The notes beneath the pieces were generated by a model. That model was not told the DNA's origin and did no database searches. It worked only from the letters and a program-made list of their open reading frames with translations. Below are positions 48,999-62,342 of a stretch of 64,000 nucleotides of DNA, in pieces. Position numbers and translations under genes: made by a program. The stretch's first letter is position 1; each line of letters begins with the position of its first letter. Origin of the DNA: Coenobita brevimanus (taxonomy: Eukaryota > Arthropoda > Malacostraca > Decapoda > Coenobitidae); NCBI GenBank assembly GCA_032717465.1, contig CM064655.1, positions 23,096,603 through 23,160,602 on the forward strand, written 5' to 3'.

Positions 48999-49060
48999 TC
49001 CCACCACTCCCTCCATCAACTAACCGCTTTCTCACCCCACCTCCTCATTGCCTGTCTAAC
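48666..49060. repeat. C/T-rich DNA with (AT)n run
   Basis: Pyrimidine-rich with a perfect (AT)n run at about 48,960-48,988. Confidence 0.7.
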
Positions 49061-49194
49061 TCGTAATTTCTGTTTGAGTCCGCCTTTTTCTTCCCTGTTC
49101 ATCACCACCACTCCTCACATATTTGATCTAATTTTCTATCACGCATCATTGTCTCCAATTTGTCCCGTGCCACTCAGTTCTTTCTAACCTCTCC

Positions 49195-50110
49195 ATATTG
49201 ACTCATCTCCCCATCTCATTGTCTGACCCCGCCTCTCCTCCAACAGTCACTGTCTGACCCCCACCTTTTCCCCATCACCCACTGTCTGACCCTCACCTCT
49301 CACCCAACACTCGCCGTCTGGCCCCACCTCTCCCCCAACACTCACTGTCTAACACCCACCTTTCCCTCATCACTCACTGTCTGTCCCCGACCTCTACCTC
49401 ACCGCCTCATTGTCTGACCCCACCTGTCTCCCACCACCTCACTGTCTGACTCCAACTCTCCCCCACCACCTCACTGCCTGACCCCATCTCTTCCCCACCA
49501 CCTCACTGTCTGATATTGCCTCTTTACCTCTTCTTTTCCTCCCTCATCTCTTTATTTATTCACAGTCCCTTCACATATTCCTTGACCTCTATTCTTTTCT
49601 TCCACTTTTCCTGACCCTTCTTCACCGATCTTCTGACCTCTCCCCTGTTCGATACTCTCCACTCCACCTTTGTACCTTACCTTCTTACCCGCCTCCCACT
49701 CCATCTTACCCTCAAATCCACCTCCCACTCCACCTATCCCACCTACCCATCTCCCACTCCACCTCACTCTCCTATTCACCTCCCACTCCACCTTACCCTC
49801 CTACCCATCTCCCACTCCATCTTACTCTCCTATCTACATGCCACTCCACTTTACCCTTCTATCTACCAACCACTCTATCTTACCCTCCTACCCACTTCTC
49901 ACTCCATCTTATCCTCCTACCCTTCTCGCCCTCCGCCTTACCCTCCTACGCACCTCCCACTCTAACTTACGTTCCCACTCACCTCCATTTGATCCTCGCA
50001 CTGTGTCTTACCTTTCTACGCCACTGTACCCTCCTACCCATCCCCCACCCCTCCACCCTCCATTCTCCGTGTCTCAGCTATCCCGACTCCACCTCTTAAA
50101 CACACTGACC
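49195..50110. repeat. Two degenerate minisatellites, units about 33 and 30 bp
   Basis: Units like 'cactgtctgaccccacctct' recur at 49,200-49,520. Units like 'cctcccactccaccttaccc' recur at 49,680-49,990. The Pro/Ser/Leu frames are artefacts. Confidence 0.75.
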
Positions 50111-50389
50111 TCAGCTTGACCCCATCTTCCCCCACCTTGCCCCACCTCTTGCTCACCCGGTCCAACCCTTCTCCCTTTAATCTCAGCTTTCCCAACTCAT
50201 CCTTATGGTTAACTCCATCTCATCGTCACCCTACTCAAATTTTTCCCCCATCAGGTTAAAAAAAAAAAAAAAATGACAAAAAGAAAGCACTGTTTCTGAG
50301 TACACATTCATAAGTTCACCAACATATCATGAAAATGCACATATTATCAATACACAGACCGTACTGAATTAGATCCACCGGACTAAACA

Positions 50390-51839
50390 CTTACGTGCAT
50401 AAGAACATAAGTACAAAGCAGTACAAAAGGAAAGCAAACAACAACAGACCTAATGGTCCCCTCGAGGTTGCTTGTTACAGAGAAGACTATCACTATGATA
50501 TCTAATTCTACAAGTTGAAAGTAAGGATAGTAGAGCAAGAAGGCTCTTCCCCACCCACCAAACCCTCCAATCGAAACTGACAGGAAAAAAGCGAGAAGGA
50601 CCACCATGTAGCATGGAAAAGCTGGCATGTATTTTTCATAGGAAAGACTGAAAAGTGGTACTCTATATTCTGTCCTACTATATCAATACATACAAGTGCT
50701 AATAAGCTACAGTTATCATACATTACATAGTATTTCCCTGTTATAGTTTCATCATGATCTGAAATTGAGAAAAACAGCGTATATTATTATTCAGTCATGA
50801 AGACGTTTAGCTGAGGAATTGAAGTAAGTTACTGATCCAAGCGATTTTTTAATGTCACCACTGTAGCGAAATCAACGACATCCTTGGGCAGTTTATTCCA
50901 AATGTTAACAACTCTGTTAAAGAAAAAATGCTTCACTTCATTAGAATGGAAATGCTTTCCAGTAATCTTGCACCCATTACCTCTACAGTAGTATAGTTCC
51001 AGCAATTACTGGCAATGTACTTGTCAGCATCCATATTATCGACTCCTTTAATAATCTTGAACACTCGAATCAGATCCTCTCGTAGTTTGCACTTTGATTG
51101 GTTAAATAACTTTAGCTCTAATTGAGCTAAAGTTATTTAACCTATCAAAATTGCTCCTGGTATGATTTGTTAATCAGTCCGGGTATCATTTTTTTTTTTT
51201 ACTCGTTGCTGCACTCTCTCTAATTTCTCTGTCTTTCCTGTAATACGGTGACCAGAACTGCACACAGTACTCTAGATGTGGACGCACCAAGGAATTGTAC
51301 AGGGTAATAATTTTATTCTCAGATTTGAACTCAAATAATATACCTATAAATCCAACTAGTTTTTAGCTTTCTTTATAGCTTCTGTACACTGTTTACTTGG
51401 CTTAAAATCATCTGTATACAATTATTCCTGGATCCATTTCATATTTGCATTCCTGAGTTGGGAATAATTCATTGTATTACAACATTTTTCATTTTTACTT
51501 CCAATATTTAGAACTTTGCATACCCTTTGCCATTTTTCAGCCTAATTAAGGAATTTATCGAGATCCCTTTGAATCAGTATTCTTTGTTCTGGGTTATCTG
51601 TTCTGTTAGCAATCTTCGTATCGTCAGCAAATTATGATAATTTGCAAAACATGCCTTCATCAATGTCGTCTACATAAATCAAGAGCAGAATAGGACACAA
51701 AACTGCGGCTTGCGGTAGTCCCTTACAAGAATTTTCCAGTCTGATTCCTTACCATTGATTAAAACTCTTTGTTTTCTATTCGTAAGCCAGCTTTCAGTCA
51801 ACCTTAGTACACTGCCACCGATACCACAGACGCGCAGTA
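50390..51839 (-). mobile_element. Old CR1-like LINE relic, second family
   Basis: On the minus strand, broken frames still read parts of a reverse transcriptase: LILLIYVDDIDEG, FADDTKIANRTDNPEQ (near 51,610, with a stop just before it), RVCKVLNIGSKN, then a C-terminal end GKHFHSNEVKHFFFNRVVNI plus WNKLPKDVVDF (near 50,900). It differs clearly from the LINE at 5.8-10.4 kb (FNRVVNIWNKLP against FGNRAVDEWNKLP), so it is another subfamily. The 3' UTR matches 1-258, and the tail has 'gcataagaacataagtac'. Many stops and indels; 5'-truncated near 51,839. Confidence 0.75.
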
Positions 51840-51896
51840 TACCGGTTGGTCCATTCTATGCAGTTCCTAGAAGAGTAACTGAACTATTAGAATAAG
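51840..51896 (-). mobile_element. Short tail fragment of the first CR1-type LINE
   Basis: 'accggttggtccattctatg' through 'gaactattagaata' matches 5,875-5,930 at ~90%. It abuts the 5' edge of the older LINE relic, so two LINE remnants of different families are joined here. Confidence 0.7.
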
Positions 51897-52440
51897 TATA
51901 GTGACTCCATCTACTATCATCAACCTTCACCACACCCTATCATCCTACCACCTCTACCCTACTTTCTTCTCCCTTGTCTCCCCCAAATCCCACCATCAAA
52001 AAACTTCATCCCTGCCCTATTTCCACCTTCTTCTACCCCTCTCTCTATTTCATCCCACTCTCTCCCATCATTCTAAACCTGTACTCCACTTTTCCTTCAC
52101 CTCCCCATCTCATCCTCCCCTCCAGGTTTCTCAATCCCTCCCCTACTTCCCCTCCCCCCCTCCCAACCTTAACATCCCCACCATATCCCCAGCAACTAAT
52201 CACCACTACTACCCCACACATCCACACCTTTGCCGCACCCAGATAGCACATTGCTCCATAATTACCACACCCTGACATTAACCCTTCATCACTTTCCCCA
52301 ACCATACCAACTTTAATCCCACCATCCCACAACCTCTACCCCATTTTCCCCTCATCTCCCACCCCACCCAACCCCCACCTTGATCCCACTTTGACATCAC
52401 AAGCCCCTAATCACGACCCGTCCTCTTTCCCTACGTGCTT
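51897..52440. repeat. C-rich pyrimidine tract
   Basis: CCCTCCACC-like low-complexity DNA with no gene. Confidence 0.7.
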
Positions 52441-52503
52441 AACTCTCAAGATCTTGTTTTTACCTCGACTAACAAGCTGGTACCATGGCTTTGTGGGGTG
52501 GTC

Positions 52504-53275
<772 letters not shown>

Positions 53276-53279
53276 CTAG

Positions 53280-54394
53280 CCGGGGGGAAGGGGAGGGAGA
53301 GGGGAAGGGGGAGGAGAGGGGAGGGGAAAGAAGGGGAGAGAAAAGAATATATGAACTGCGAAGGAAAGATAAGGAACCACAGGGATATGGGAAAAACTGA
53401 AAAGGATGAAAGGATGGAGAGGGAAGAGAATGAAGGAGGAAAAGGAAGAAAGGTAAAAAAAAAAGGTGGGGGGGGAGAAGAGAAAAAGAGAATAGAGAAA
53501 AGAAAGAGAAAAAAAGGGAAAAAGAGAAGGAACGAGGGTAAGGGGGTGAAATACAAGGTTAGGAAAGATAGGGGGGGAAAGCGGGGGGGAGGGTACCGAG
53601 AAAAAATGGAGAAACATGAACGCAAAAATACAGTTCAAAATAAATACCAGGAAGAAGCGAGGCTATCAAGGGAATGGCACGAAGATGAAACAGTGATCGG
53701 GGAAGCAATATCAACAAGACAAAAGGTGTGCAATGAAAGACGAGGGAAGGGAGATGTGAGAGGGGCGCATGAAGAGAAAACGACGTGGAATGAAAGGGAA
53801 GAAGAGAAAGTGGTGGGAGAGACGCTTTAAAAGGGAAAAAAGAGGAGAAAAAAGAATAAAGACGAGGCGAGAATGAGAGAGGCGAGGAGAATGGGAGAAT
53901 GGTCTGGGGAGGAAGTTTCTTACGATCTGAAGGTGAGAGAGGGTGGAGGAGATGAAGGGAGAGAAGAGGGAGGTATGTAATGACGGCTGAAAACGAAAGG
54001 GATGAAAAGAAAAAAAAAAACAGGCAAAAAGGTTGAGGGAAGAGAAAAATCGGGGAAAGAGAGGAAGCTGTCGTTCGCATGACGAGAAGTTGACCTCAGA
54101 GATGGAGACCGAAGAAGAGGAGGGAGATACAAAGGAGACAAAAATGTGGAGATGAAAGGGAGAAATAGTTGCCTGGAGAGTTACAAGAAAGAAATGAAGT
54201 GGAGGAGAGAAGAGAAGAACGAAGTGGAGGAAAGAAAAGAAAAATGAGGGAAAGAGGAGAAGTAGTGTCCAGAGAGGAGAAAAACAGAGAGAAGAGGAAA
54301 CCGTGCTGGATTAGTGGAATGAGACTGGGAGAGGGATAGATAGATAGGTATGTAGATAGACAGATAGATACATAAACAGATAGATAGATAGATT

Positions 54395-54436
<42 letters not shown>

Positions 54437-54463
54437 GTGAGAAATCAAGAAACATAAAAAATA

Positions 54464-54509
<46 letters not shown>

Positions 54510-56300
54510 GGCGAGAAATCAAGAAACATAAAAAATAAACAAGATAAGACCAATTAAAAGAGTAGGACAGTAAAAGAGAAAAAAAAAGGAGGAAACTTGC
54601 AAGTGAGGGGAGACGAGGATAATGGGTCGTGGAAGAGGAGGGTCAGGGGAGAGGAAGGGAAGGAGACAGAAAGGCCGAGAGCAGAAGAGAAAAGGTAAAA
54701 GAAGAAATTAAATGAGATGTGAAGAGATGAGGGAATGAATGAAAAGCGGACGGAAAGGCAAAAGAAGATGGAGAAGAGAGAAGAGAAGAGAATGGAAGGG
54801 AACGGAAGAGAAGGGAAGAAAAGGGAAGGGAAGGGAAGGGGAGAGGAGACAAGAGAAAAGAAGAAAAGAGAAGAGAACGAGAGAAGAGAAGTAAAGAGAG
54901 GAGAAGAGCACGTAAGAAACCCCATCAGACTGCACAAGGACCAGACACAACGCTTGCCATCTAAACACTGACAAGATGGAAGAAAGATGAAAGACAAGGA
55001 CACTACACACGGGAAAGCAGGAGAAGACAAGAGCAGATTTGGGTAAGGAAAAAGTAAGCGATGTTAAGAATATGCAACAAACCACGTGTGAACTGCATAT
55101 GCACAAAGAAGAAATGAGAAGACAAGCTAGGCAAAGAAATGCAGGGGCATTACAAGAGAAGATAACAAATGACATGGCAAGAGATAATAGGAGAAAATAA
55201 CAAAAGAGAAGGGAAAGGATTGCACACCAAAAGTGCCGAACACACAATCTAATAATAACATGAGAATAAAGACGGCATGAGGAGACAAAAAAAGGGAATA
55301 AAAGGGATGCTGAGTGAAAAATAAGAGAAGAGAGGAGAGAAAAGAAGAGCTAGAAGGAAAGAAATGAGAGCAATAGGGGTTGACGTGGCTCCATAATGAC
55401 AGTAAAAATAGAGCAGGAAAAGAGAGGAAAAGAAGAGGAGATAAGAGAGTAAAATGTGGCTCGAATAGACAATGCAAGAGAAGACAAGAGGAGACAGGTG
55501 AAGAGGGGACAAAAAAGAAAAGACCAACGGCAATAAGTGATGGAACAAGATACCCAATGTATGATGAATTTTTTAAGGGAAGGACACGGGTACTAAACAG
55601 TAAGGCACGACTGACTGCCACCAAACCCTGGTCCTGAGGTCGGGGCGGCGTGGGATAAATCGGAGGAGAGAGTCCGGTCGCGTGGGGGTCAAGCCAGTGT
55701 GCGGGTCAGAGGGTCACGGTGGAGGAGGAGGGGGAGAGTGGGGGACTGGGGAAGGGAGGAGAGATGAGGAAAGCGGGAAGGGGAAGGGAAGAGAGAGAGA
55801 GAGAATGGGAAGAAAGAGGAAAAGAGGAGAGGGAGCGGAAAAAGAATATGAGGAAGAAGGAAATGGGAGAGGGGGCGGAAAGGGGAAGAAGATAAAGAAG
55901 AGGAAAGAGAAAGGTTGCGGAAAAGGGGAGATGGGAAAGGGAGAGGAGAGTGGGAGAGCACTGAGGAGAGAAGAGAAGTACAGAGGGAGATGGAAAGGAG
56001 AGTAAAGGAGAGTGAGGGAAGGGTTGGGGGGTGTCAACTGGGACAGGAAGCGATGGTGACGGAAGGATAAGGGGGATGAGAGGGAGGATGAGAGGGAGGC
56101 GAGGGGAGGAAAGACAGGGATGAAACGGGTGGAGGGGTCAGAGGGAGAGGAAAGAAGTGGGGATGGGATGAGGATAGGGAGAGAAGAGAGTACAGGACTG
56201 AGTAAAGGGTTGAGGGAGAGGGAAGGGTGGAGGGGACTGAGGGAAGGGGGAGAGGGAGGGGGTGGAGGACACTAGAGGAGGGGGTAGGGAGAGGGAGATG
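53280..56300. repeat. 3-kb purine-rich strand
   Basis: The plus strand is overwhelmingly A and G for ~3 kb (gaaggaaaag, gggagaggagg, agagaagaga phrases), with a less extreme stretch at about 54,900-55,680. (GA)n runs lie at 54,398-54,434 and 54,469-54,503. All Lys/Glu/Arg or Ser/Phe/Leu frames here are compositional. Confidence 0.88.
54398..54545. repeat. 72-bp tandem duplication including (GA)n
   Basis: 'gagaaatcaagaaacataaa' then 'aaataaac' occurs at 54,438 and again at 54,510, each preceded by a (GA)n run and 'gcggtg / gcggcg'. Confidence 0.85.
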
Positions 56301-57190
56301 AATAATATACCTCATGTCGTTATCTCCCCCAGCCTTTACCGGGTGGGGAAAAAATGGTGAGGGGAAAGTAATATCGAACACCGTCTTTGGAGAGGAACGG
56401 TGGACACAAAAATAATCAGCCACTCTCTCCTATGCTGTACAGTGTGGGACAAAAGTTAGCCTACAGTTCCAATGCATCCTCTTCACATTTAAGGCATATC
56501 AGTCACTTTCCTCCCTGACGCATCATACCTAAAGAAAGACAAACACACCAAGCCTCTCTCAGTTTATGGAAATTAATAAGTAATGAAAACTGGATACAAG
56601 AGGTGAAATATTAGACGAACTTTTGTTTCTGACTCTACATCCCGAACACAGGACGAAAATTCTGAAATACCAAGTTGGTCTATTCTCATCGGGTAAGGAG
56701 GCTCCCTAGCAACTCTTCCTTAACGATTTATTTTCCAGACTACCCATTAACATCCTATTTTTTGCTCCTTATATCTTCTTAATATCGACACAGATTGCAT
56801 GAACAACACATAAGAACATAGCAACGGAGCAGAATCAGGAATAAACCGGTAGGGAAGAGGTGTTTGCACGAATACCGCCCAATGAACTAGTCTATATTAA
56901 GTACCTTTTTATAAACTTTTCTTGTCACTCACTAAGTCAAATAACATGGCATGAGTTTGAGTTTTTATTAACGCACTTAAAATTATCAGACCCAGTGACA
57001 CATGGAAACACAACACTAATGTCCAACATCACCGAATCTATATTGGTAATAGCACTTTATTATTTTATTATTATCATTATTATTACTGACTACTTCGAGC
57101 TGGTGAATGTAAATTATATAAAAATAATTATGAGAAAGTCATTTATAAGGAGAAAAATCTCTAAGGACCAGAAACACGGAATCAATATGA
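56301..57190. other. No gene; LINE-tail trace at 56,808-56,855
   Basis: 'cacataagaacatagcaacg' then '...ataaaccggt' recalls the CR1 tail at 5,848-5,880. The stretch 56,715-56,805 resembles 37,845-37,935. No coding signal. Confidence 0.45.
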
Positions 57191-57204
57191 AAGTCCTTTT
57201 TATT

Positions 57205-57211
57205 ACCATTG

Positions 57212-57261
<50 letters not shown>

Positions 57262-57284
57262 GTTGTTGTTATTATTATTATTAT

Positions 57285-57317
<33 letters not shown>

Positions 57318-57401
57318 TACTACTACTACTATTACTACTACTACTACTACTACTACTACTATTACTACTACTACCACTACTACTACTACTACGACTATTA
57401 C

Positions 57402-57432
<31 letters not shown>

Positions 57433-57495
57433 ACTGTTCCCATCTGTATTATTATTATTATTATTGTTATTATTATTATTATTATTATTGGTAGT
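57205..57495. repeat. (ATT)n / (ACT)n microsatellite, about 290 bp
   Basis: Blocks of ATT, then ACT, then ATT triplets with few interruptions. Poly-Ile, Leu, Asn and Val frames are artefacts. Confidence 0.97.
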
Positions 57496-57817
57496 ATCCA
57501 AATTTGGCTAATATCAGTTAAAGCAAATATGAGTTACAAAGAGGGAAAATTTAAAAATCATACATTGGAAACCATCAATACTAAAAAAATGTGGCAACGA
57601 CGCTTAATTATAATGATCATTTATGCCTAGTGTTAGCGAATATCCATCATAGCAAGCACTAATTATCTAAGACAGACGAAACTATTAAATACAAATTATA
57701 AACAAAAGGAATAAAATTGTAAAAACCCAGTCGAAAATTATCCACATCTCTCAGGGCAATTAAGACGATCATTAGGGAAATATATTGATCTCCGTCAACA
57801 GTGATAAGGCATATAAT

Positions 57818-58378
57818 TTGGACATCGCTTATTCAGACATTGTTTATTCGGACACCACTGGATCGGACATCATTTATTTGGACATCGTTTATTTCGACAT
57901 CGTTTACTCGGACATCATTTATTTGGACATGGCTTATTTGGACATCATTTATTTGGACATGGTTTATTTGAACATGGTTTATTTGGACATAGTTTATTTG
58001 GACATGGTTTATTTGGACATGGTTTATTTGGACATAGTTTATTTGGACATAGTTTATTTGGACATAGTTTATTTGGACATGGTTTATTTGGACATGGTTT
58101 ATTTGGACATCATTTATTTGGACATCATTTATTTGGACATCATTTATTTGGACGTCATTTATTTGGACATCATTTATTTGGACATCGCTTATTTGGACAT
58201 CACTTTTTTGGACATCGTTTATTTGGACATCGTTTATTTGGACATCGTTTATTTGGACATCGTTTATTCGGACATCGTTTATTCGGACATCGTTTATTTG
58301 GACATCGTTTATTTGGACATCATTTATTTGGACATCGTTTATTTGGACATCGTTTATTCGGACATCGTTTCTTCGGCA
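57818..58378. repeat. 15-bp minisatellite, about 37 copies
   Basis: The unit TTTATTTGGACATCG (variants CAT, GGT, AGT at the 3' end; TTCG or TTTG) runs in perfect 15-bp register. Because 15 is a multiple of three, long frames stay open on both strands: DIVYL-type pentapeptides on plus (to 58,507) and NDVQI-type on minus. There is no start context, codon bias or conserved flank to support a real gene. Confidence 0.95.
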
Positions 58379-58555
58379 ACAAGCAGCCTCGCCATCGGGA
58401 AAGCAAGCGGCAGACATAAATCAGCATTATGCGGATGTGCAATTGCGTTTTCATTAAAAATATATCTTCTTGAAGGCGGGGAGCAGAGGGGAGGGGAGAA
58501 TGGGTGAGGGGAGAGGGAGAGAGGTTGTGTGTGAGGAAGGGAAAGGGTAGTGTTG

Positions 58556-58734
<179 letters not shown>

Positions 58735-58795
58735 TCAGCAACCATACACCTTTTCAGCGCAGTGACACCTTATTTTATTTTATTCCTGCTGAAGC

Positions 58796-58845
58796 CAGAC
58801 GATTTTACTCAAGATTAGGGGGAGACTCCTGTAAAAAATCGTCTG
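58796..58845. repeat. Dispersed motif as a hairpin
   Basis: CAGACGATTTTAC and its near-complement GTAAAAAATCGTCTG lie ~22 bp apart. The 11-bp outer arms are perfect. Confidence 0.65.
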
Positions 58846-58859
58846 AAAGGAAACCGTAT

Positions 58860-60420
58860 GTACGTACTTAAAAGCAAATTTAGCCTCAGGTCACAAGTAC
58901 TCCTCCTCTACACCTGACAACACCTCCATTTTCACATGCACTCCTCCTCACAGTACACCCATCCTATTCTAGTTCGTTCTTGGCCGATGAGTATGGGTTA
59001 ATTCTTGCAATCTCCTTCCCTCATTGGAAAGATCCGGACTTCCAAGAATCTCATATTTGGACTGATACAAAATACAGACGCAATATAAAGCAATGTAAAA
59101 AAAAAAAAAACGATGCAGGTGCTGAACGAATTAATATCAGCACATAGAGAGTGTAACTTCAGTAAATGACATAAGCTACATATAAACTGAAGGCAGATGG
59201 TAAGCTGAATAGATTTTTAAACACGATGACATCTTTTAATAACACATAATTACCAAACAGGCAATTCCATTATATTCAAGATGGGTTCCTGCACTGAGAG
59301 GGTTAGAATTTATCTGTATTAATTCCTTGACAATGAATTATTTTTACGTGTCCAACTCTGGCCATCCTTTACAGCCCGTTCCAAGGCCCAACAGCCTCCC
59401 TACTTACTACACACCTCCACCTGTCACCACTTCGGCGCTAACATCCACCGTCCAAACTGGATACATGCTTTGGCTGTCTCATACCGGACTGGTGCATTGG
59501 TGTTAGCGGAGGTATTTCTACAACATGTCGGCGGGTCTTCTGGTAGGTCAGTAAAGTCTGTTTTCATGAAATTCAAATCCTAGAACTATTCCCTGGCCCA
59601 GGGAATAGCAGACCACCTCTCTACCGATTCGACTATTCTCATATAATTCTTGCTCCTAGCAGACAATTTTATTCAGCTAATGGAAGAACTCTCAAACTGA
59701 ATTGATGGCCTGAGAAAGAGAATTGTAGTAGATTGGATAGAACAATAGGCTGCAGTTCGAAAGGACGCTAGAGTGTTGCTATGAAGAGTGACATAAAACC
59801 CCCCACTAATATCATCTTATCAACCCTGAATAAGACAGCCAAAACATGTATTTAGTATGTACTGTACGGTGGATATCGGTGATTCGGAAACGATATGTGA
59901 AGGTGTATGACAAGCTGGAGGACTGCTGGGCCTCGAGGAGCGAAGTATCTAGCCTGGGCCGAGTTGAAACCATAAAAAAAGAAAGAAAAAACGTGTAGTA
60001 TGGAGAAATGAGAGAGATGGTGGTGGCACAGATTGTCAATCTTATATAATTACCTTATCTTAATCACCTGGCTAATCTGCTGTCCTATCTTTACCCTCAT
60101 TAACCCGCTGACAAGATATCCTCATCACACCACTACCCTAAATTACCACACATTAATACCCTGATTAAGACAGATTAACAACATTGCTGAGACCCTCATT
60201 ACACGAATGAGCATGCATATTAGTGCCATGAGAGGACGGAGGTTGCAACACATTCGTATATCATTAAACACACTAATACTCTAATTGTATCTCATCAGGG
60301 CACATATTAATGTCCCTCTTAGGGCGGATTGACATCAGTACTTATATACCGTCAACACACAGATAGGCACCCATACTGATATTCTCAGTTATCAGATTAC
60401 CATACAAACAGAATGTATAC
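58860..60420. other. No gene; one motif copy at 59,652
   Basis: 'agcagacaattttattcagc' then 'taatggaagaactctc' is a degenerate dispersed-motif copy with its usual downstream GGAAGA...CTCTC. 60,060-60,300 has loose 'taccctcattaaccc' repetition. No coding signal. Confidence 0.45.
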
Positions 60421-60429
60421 TTTAATTAA

Positions 60430-60770
60430 AGTAATGTGTGATGTGGTAGTACAGATTTGGCAGTGTGTGATATGGTAGTATAAGGTGTAACAATGTGAAG
60501 TATGTATGAGGTGTGATAGCGAGTGATATGGTAGTGTGAGGTGTGTGTGAAGTGTGGCAGTGTGTGACATAGCACTGGGAGATGTGCATGAGGCGTGCTA
60601 GCATGAGGAGTCTGAGGTGTGACAGTGTGTGGTGTGATTGTGTGAGATATGAGTGAGATATGGCAGTGTGAGGTGTGTCAGGTGTGGTCGTGTGTGGTTA
60701 CAGTGTGTGATGCTGTAGTGTGATGTGCATGTACAGTATGTGTTGTGGCAGTGTGAAATGTGTCAGGATC
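60430..60770. repeat. Degenerate GTGTGA minisatellite
   Basis: 'gtgtgatatggtagtgtgag' style units recur ~20 times with poor conservation. Confidence 0.65.
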
Positions 60771-61062
60771 TGCTACAACACAGTGACTTAATCTACTACC
60801 CTGCACAATCACTGACCTAAGCTTATCTTTCGTCTGTCCTGTAATGGTCACTCCAACAAACATATATTCCTGTGTTAGCCTACGTCAGGCAGGAATTATC
60901 ATACAAGCCAATCATGTAACAGGAACATCCCTGGAGTCTGCAAGAGATGTTGTTCAGATAGGAGATTTTCTCAGACGACTGTTTCCAGATGCCATGGGGC
61001 TGTGTCGTCTTAGATGGTTCTTATCAGGTAGTTTAATATATAGTCTCCTTCACTGATATTTC
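60771..61062. other. Unique segment with small unrecognised frame
   Basis: Balanced composition, unlike its surroundings. A 70-residue frame (60,844-61,056 plus) has a mixed, protein-like composition (SLESARDVVQIGDFLRRLFP) but no motif I recognise and no splice context I can defend. It may be a degraded element or chance. Confidence 0.25.
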
Positions 61063-61065
61063 AAT

Positions 61066-61165
61066 GAATGGCAGACCACTACCACTACCACCATCATCAC
61101 CACCACCATCATCACTACCACCATCACCACCACCACCACCATCACCACGATCATCATCATCATAA
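61066..61165. repeat. (ACC)n/(ATC)n microsatellite
   Basis: CACCACCATCATCAC repeats of about 90 bp. Confidence 0.9.
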
Positions 61166-61634
61166 CTCTGCTTATTATTACATGTAGTAGGGAACTCGAA
61201 AAAAAGAAAAAAAAAATCCAATACCTTTTTCATAACCTGAATTCACCTCCCCTCTCTGGCAGTGTGGAGATTACGAGACTGTTCATACCATTACAGTGAA
61301 GGGTCAGGGAAACTTCCAGTCCTCAGCTCCAGTTCATTTTAGGCAGGCTTCATGAGTGTAAAAAAAAAAGGAAAAAAAAAGAAAAAAAAAAAAGACCTAG
61401 AGGAATTGATTTTTTTTTTTTTTTAAACTAGGTATTTTGACATTTTTCCCTTCTTTTGTGTTCATCTTTTCGTGTTTTCTAACCATGTCATTTATAAGAA
61501 GATAAGGTTAGGAAGAAGACGATGACGACAACGATAAGGACGATGATGATGACTACAGCGATAACGAAGCTGTTGATGACGATGACGATTACAAAGCCCA
61601 TTCCTCTCTCAAGCCCATCAGTCATCACAATTCC

Positions 61635-61635
<1 letters not shown>

Positions 61636-61693
<58 letters not shown>

Positions 61694-61694
61694 G
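61636..61694. repeat. (CT)n microsatellite
   Basis: A (CT)n run with one T insertion. 61,170-61,635 holds A-rich and (GAT/GAC)n patches but no gene. Confidence 0.95.
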
Positions 61695-61799
61695 TTTTAT
61701 ATTAGCTACAACCTTTCCGATCTTAGGAAGTATGTTAGCATCGTAAGAATTTCAGTCATTCTCTCATGGTGTCATTGTACAACGAAAGGTTATTTAATG

Positions 61800-61885
61800 T
61801 TGAATGAAATCGTCTCGTCATAGCAGTAATAAAGAATGTAAAATAAATGTACTGAGATTCTAAGCTGAATAAAATCGTCTTGTTG
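61800..61885 (-). repeat. Two direct copies of the dispersed motif
   Basis: TTGAATGAAATCGTCTCGTC (61,800) and GCTGAATAAAATCGTCTTGT (61,864), ~64 bp apart. Confidence 0.6.
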
Positions 61886-62267
61886 TAACACGTTCTAAAC
61901 AAAACAGCCAAATGAAATGAACACGTAGAAATTTTTAAAAAATATATATATATATATTTTTTTTGGTAAAGCTGATTGTCAAAAGGCTATGTCACTCAAA
62001 GCCACATTAGAGGAACTCTAGGAAGATATTTTCATATACACTTTGTGCCCAGTCATCCATATAATAATCTTTTTAAGGTCGTCAAACCACGTTAAGACTC
62101 GCAATGACGCAGTTTCGAACCCCTGTAAGGAAGAAGTATTAATGGAGATAAAGTGTTGTAAACAGTGTTAAAAATTCCCATAAGCCTACCGATAATCCAA
62201 AAAAACATCCTTACCATTGTCAGCATATTGGACTGAACGAGACTCCTCCACGTCCCGCACAAGTATA

Positions 62268-62269
<2 letters not shown>

Positions 62270-62340
<71 letters not shown>

Positions 62341-62342
62341 CG
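62270..62342. repeat. (CT)n microsatellite
   Basis: A (CT)n run of about 70 bp with two CC interruptions. 61,886-62,269 has no feature. Confidence 0.95.

Noticed and set aside
53471..53474. Poly-G and poly-A runs as assembly gaps or polyadenylation sites
   Set aside because: They fit the surrounding purine-rich composition. No associated transcript structure is visible.
53351..55637. Lys/Glu/Arg-rich and Ser/Phe/Leu-rich open frames as genes
   Set aside because: They follow the purine bias of the strand. No motif, no start context, and similar frames on both strands.
57114..57630. Poly-Leu, poly-Asn and poly-Ile open frames of 100-256 residues
   Set aside because: Produced entirely by the (ATT)n/(ACT)n microsatellite.
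57785..58507. 240-residue DIVYL-repeat protein as a surface or adhesin-like gene
   Set aside because: The frame exists only because the unit is 15 bp. The minus strand is equally open, there is no signal peptide, and the flanks are ordinary.
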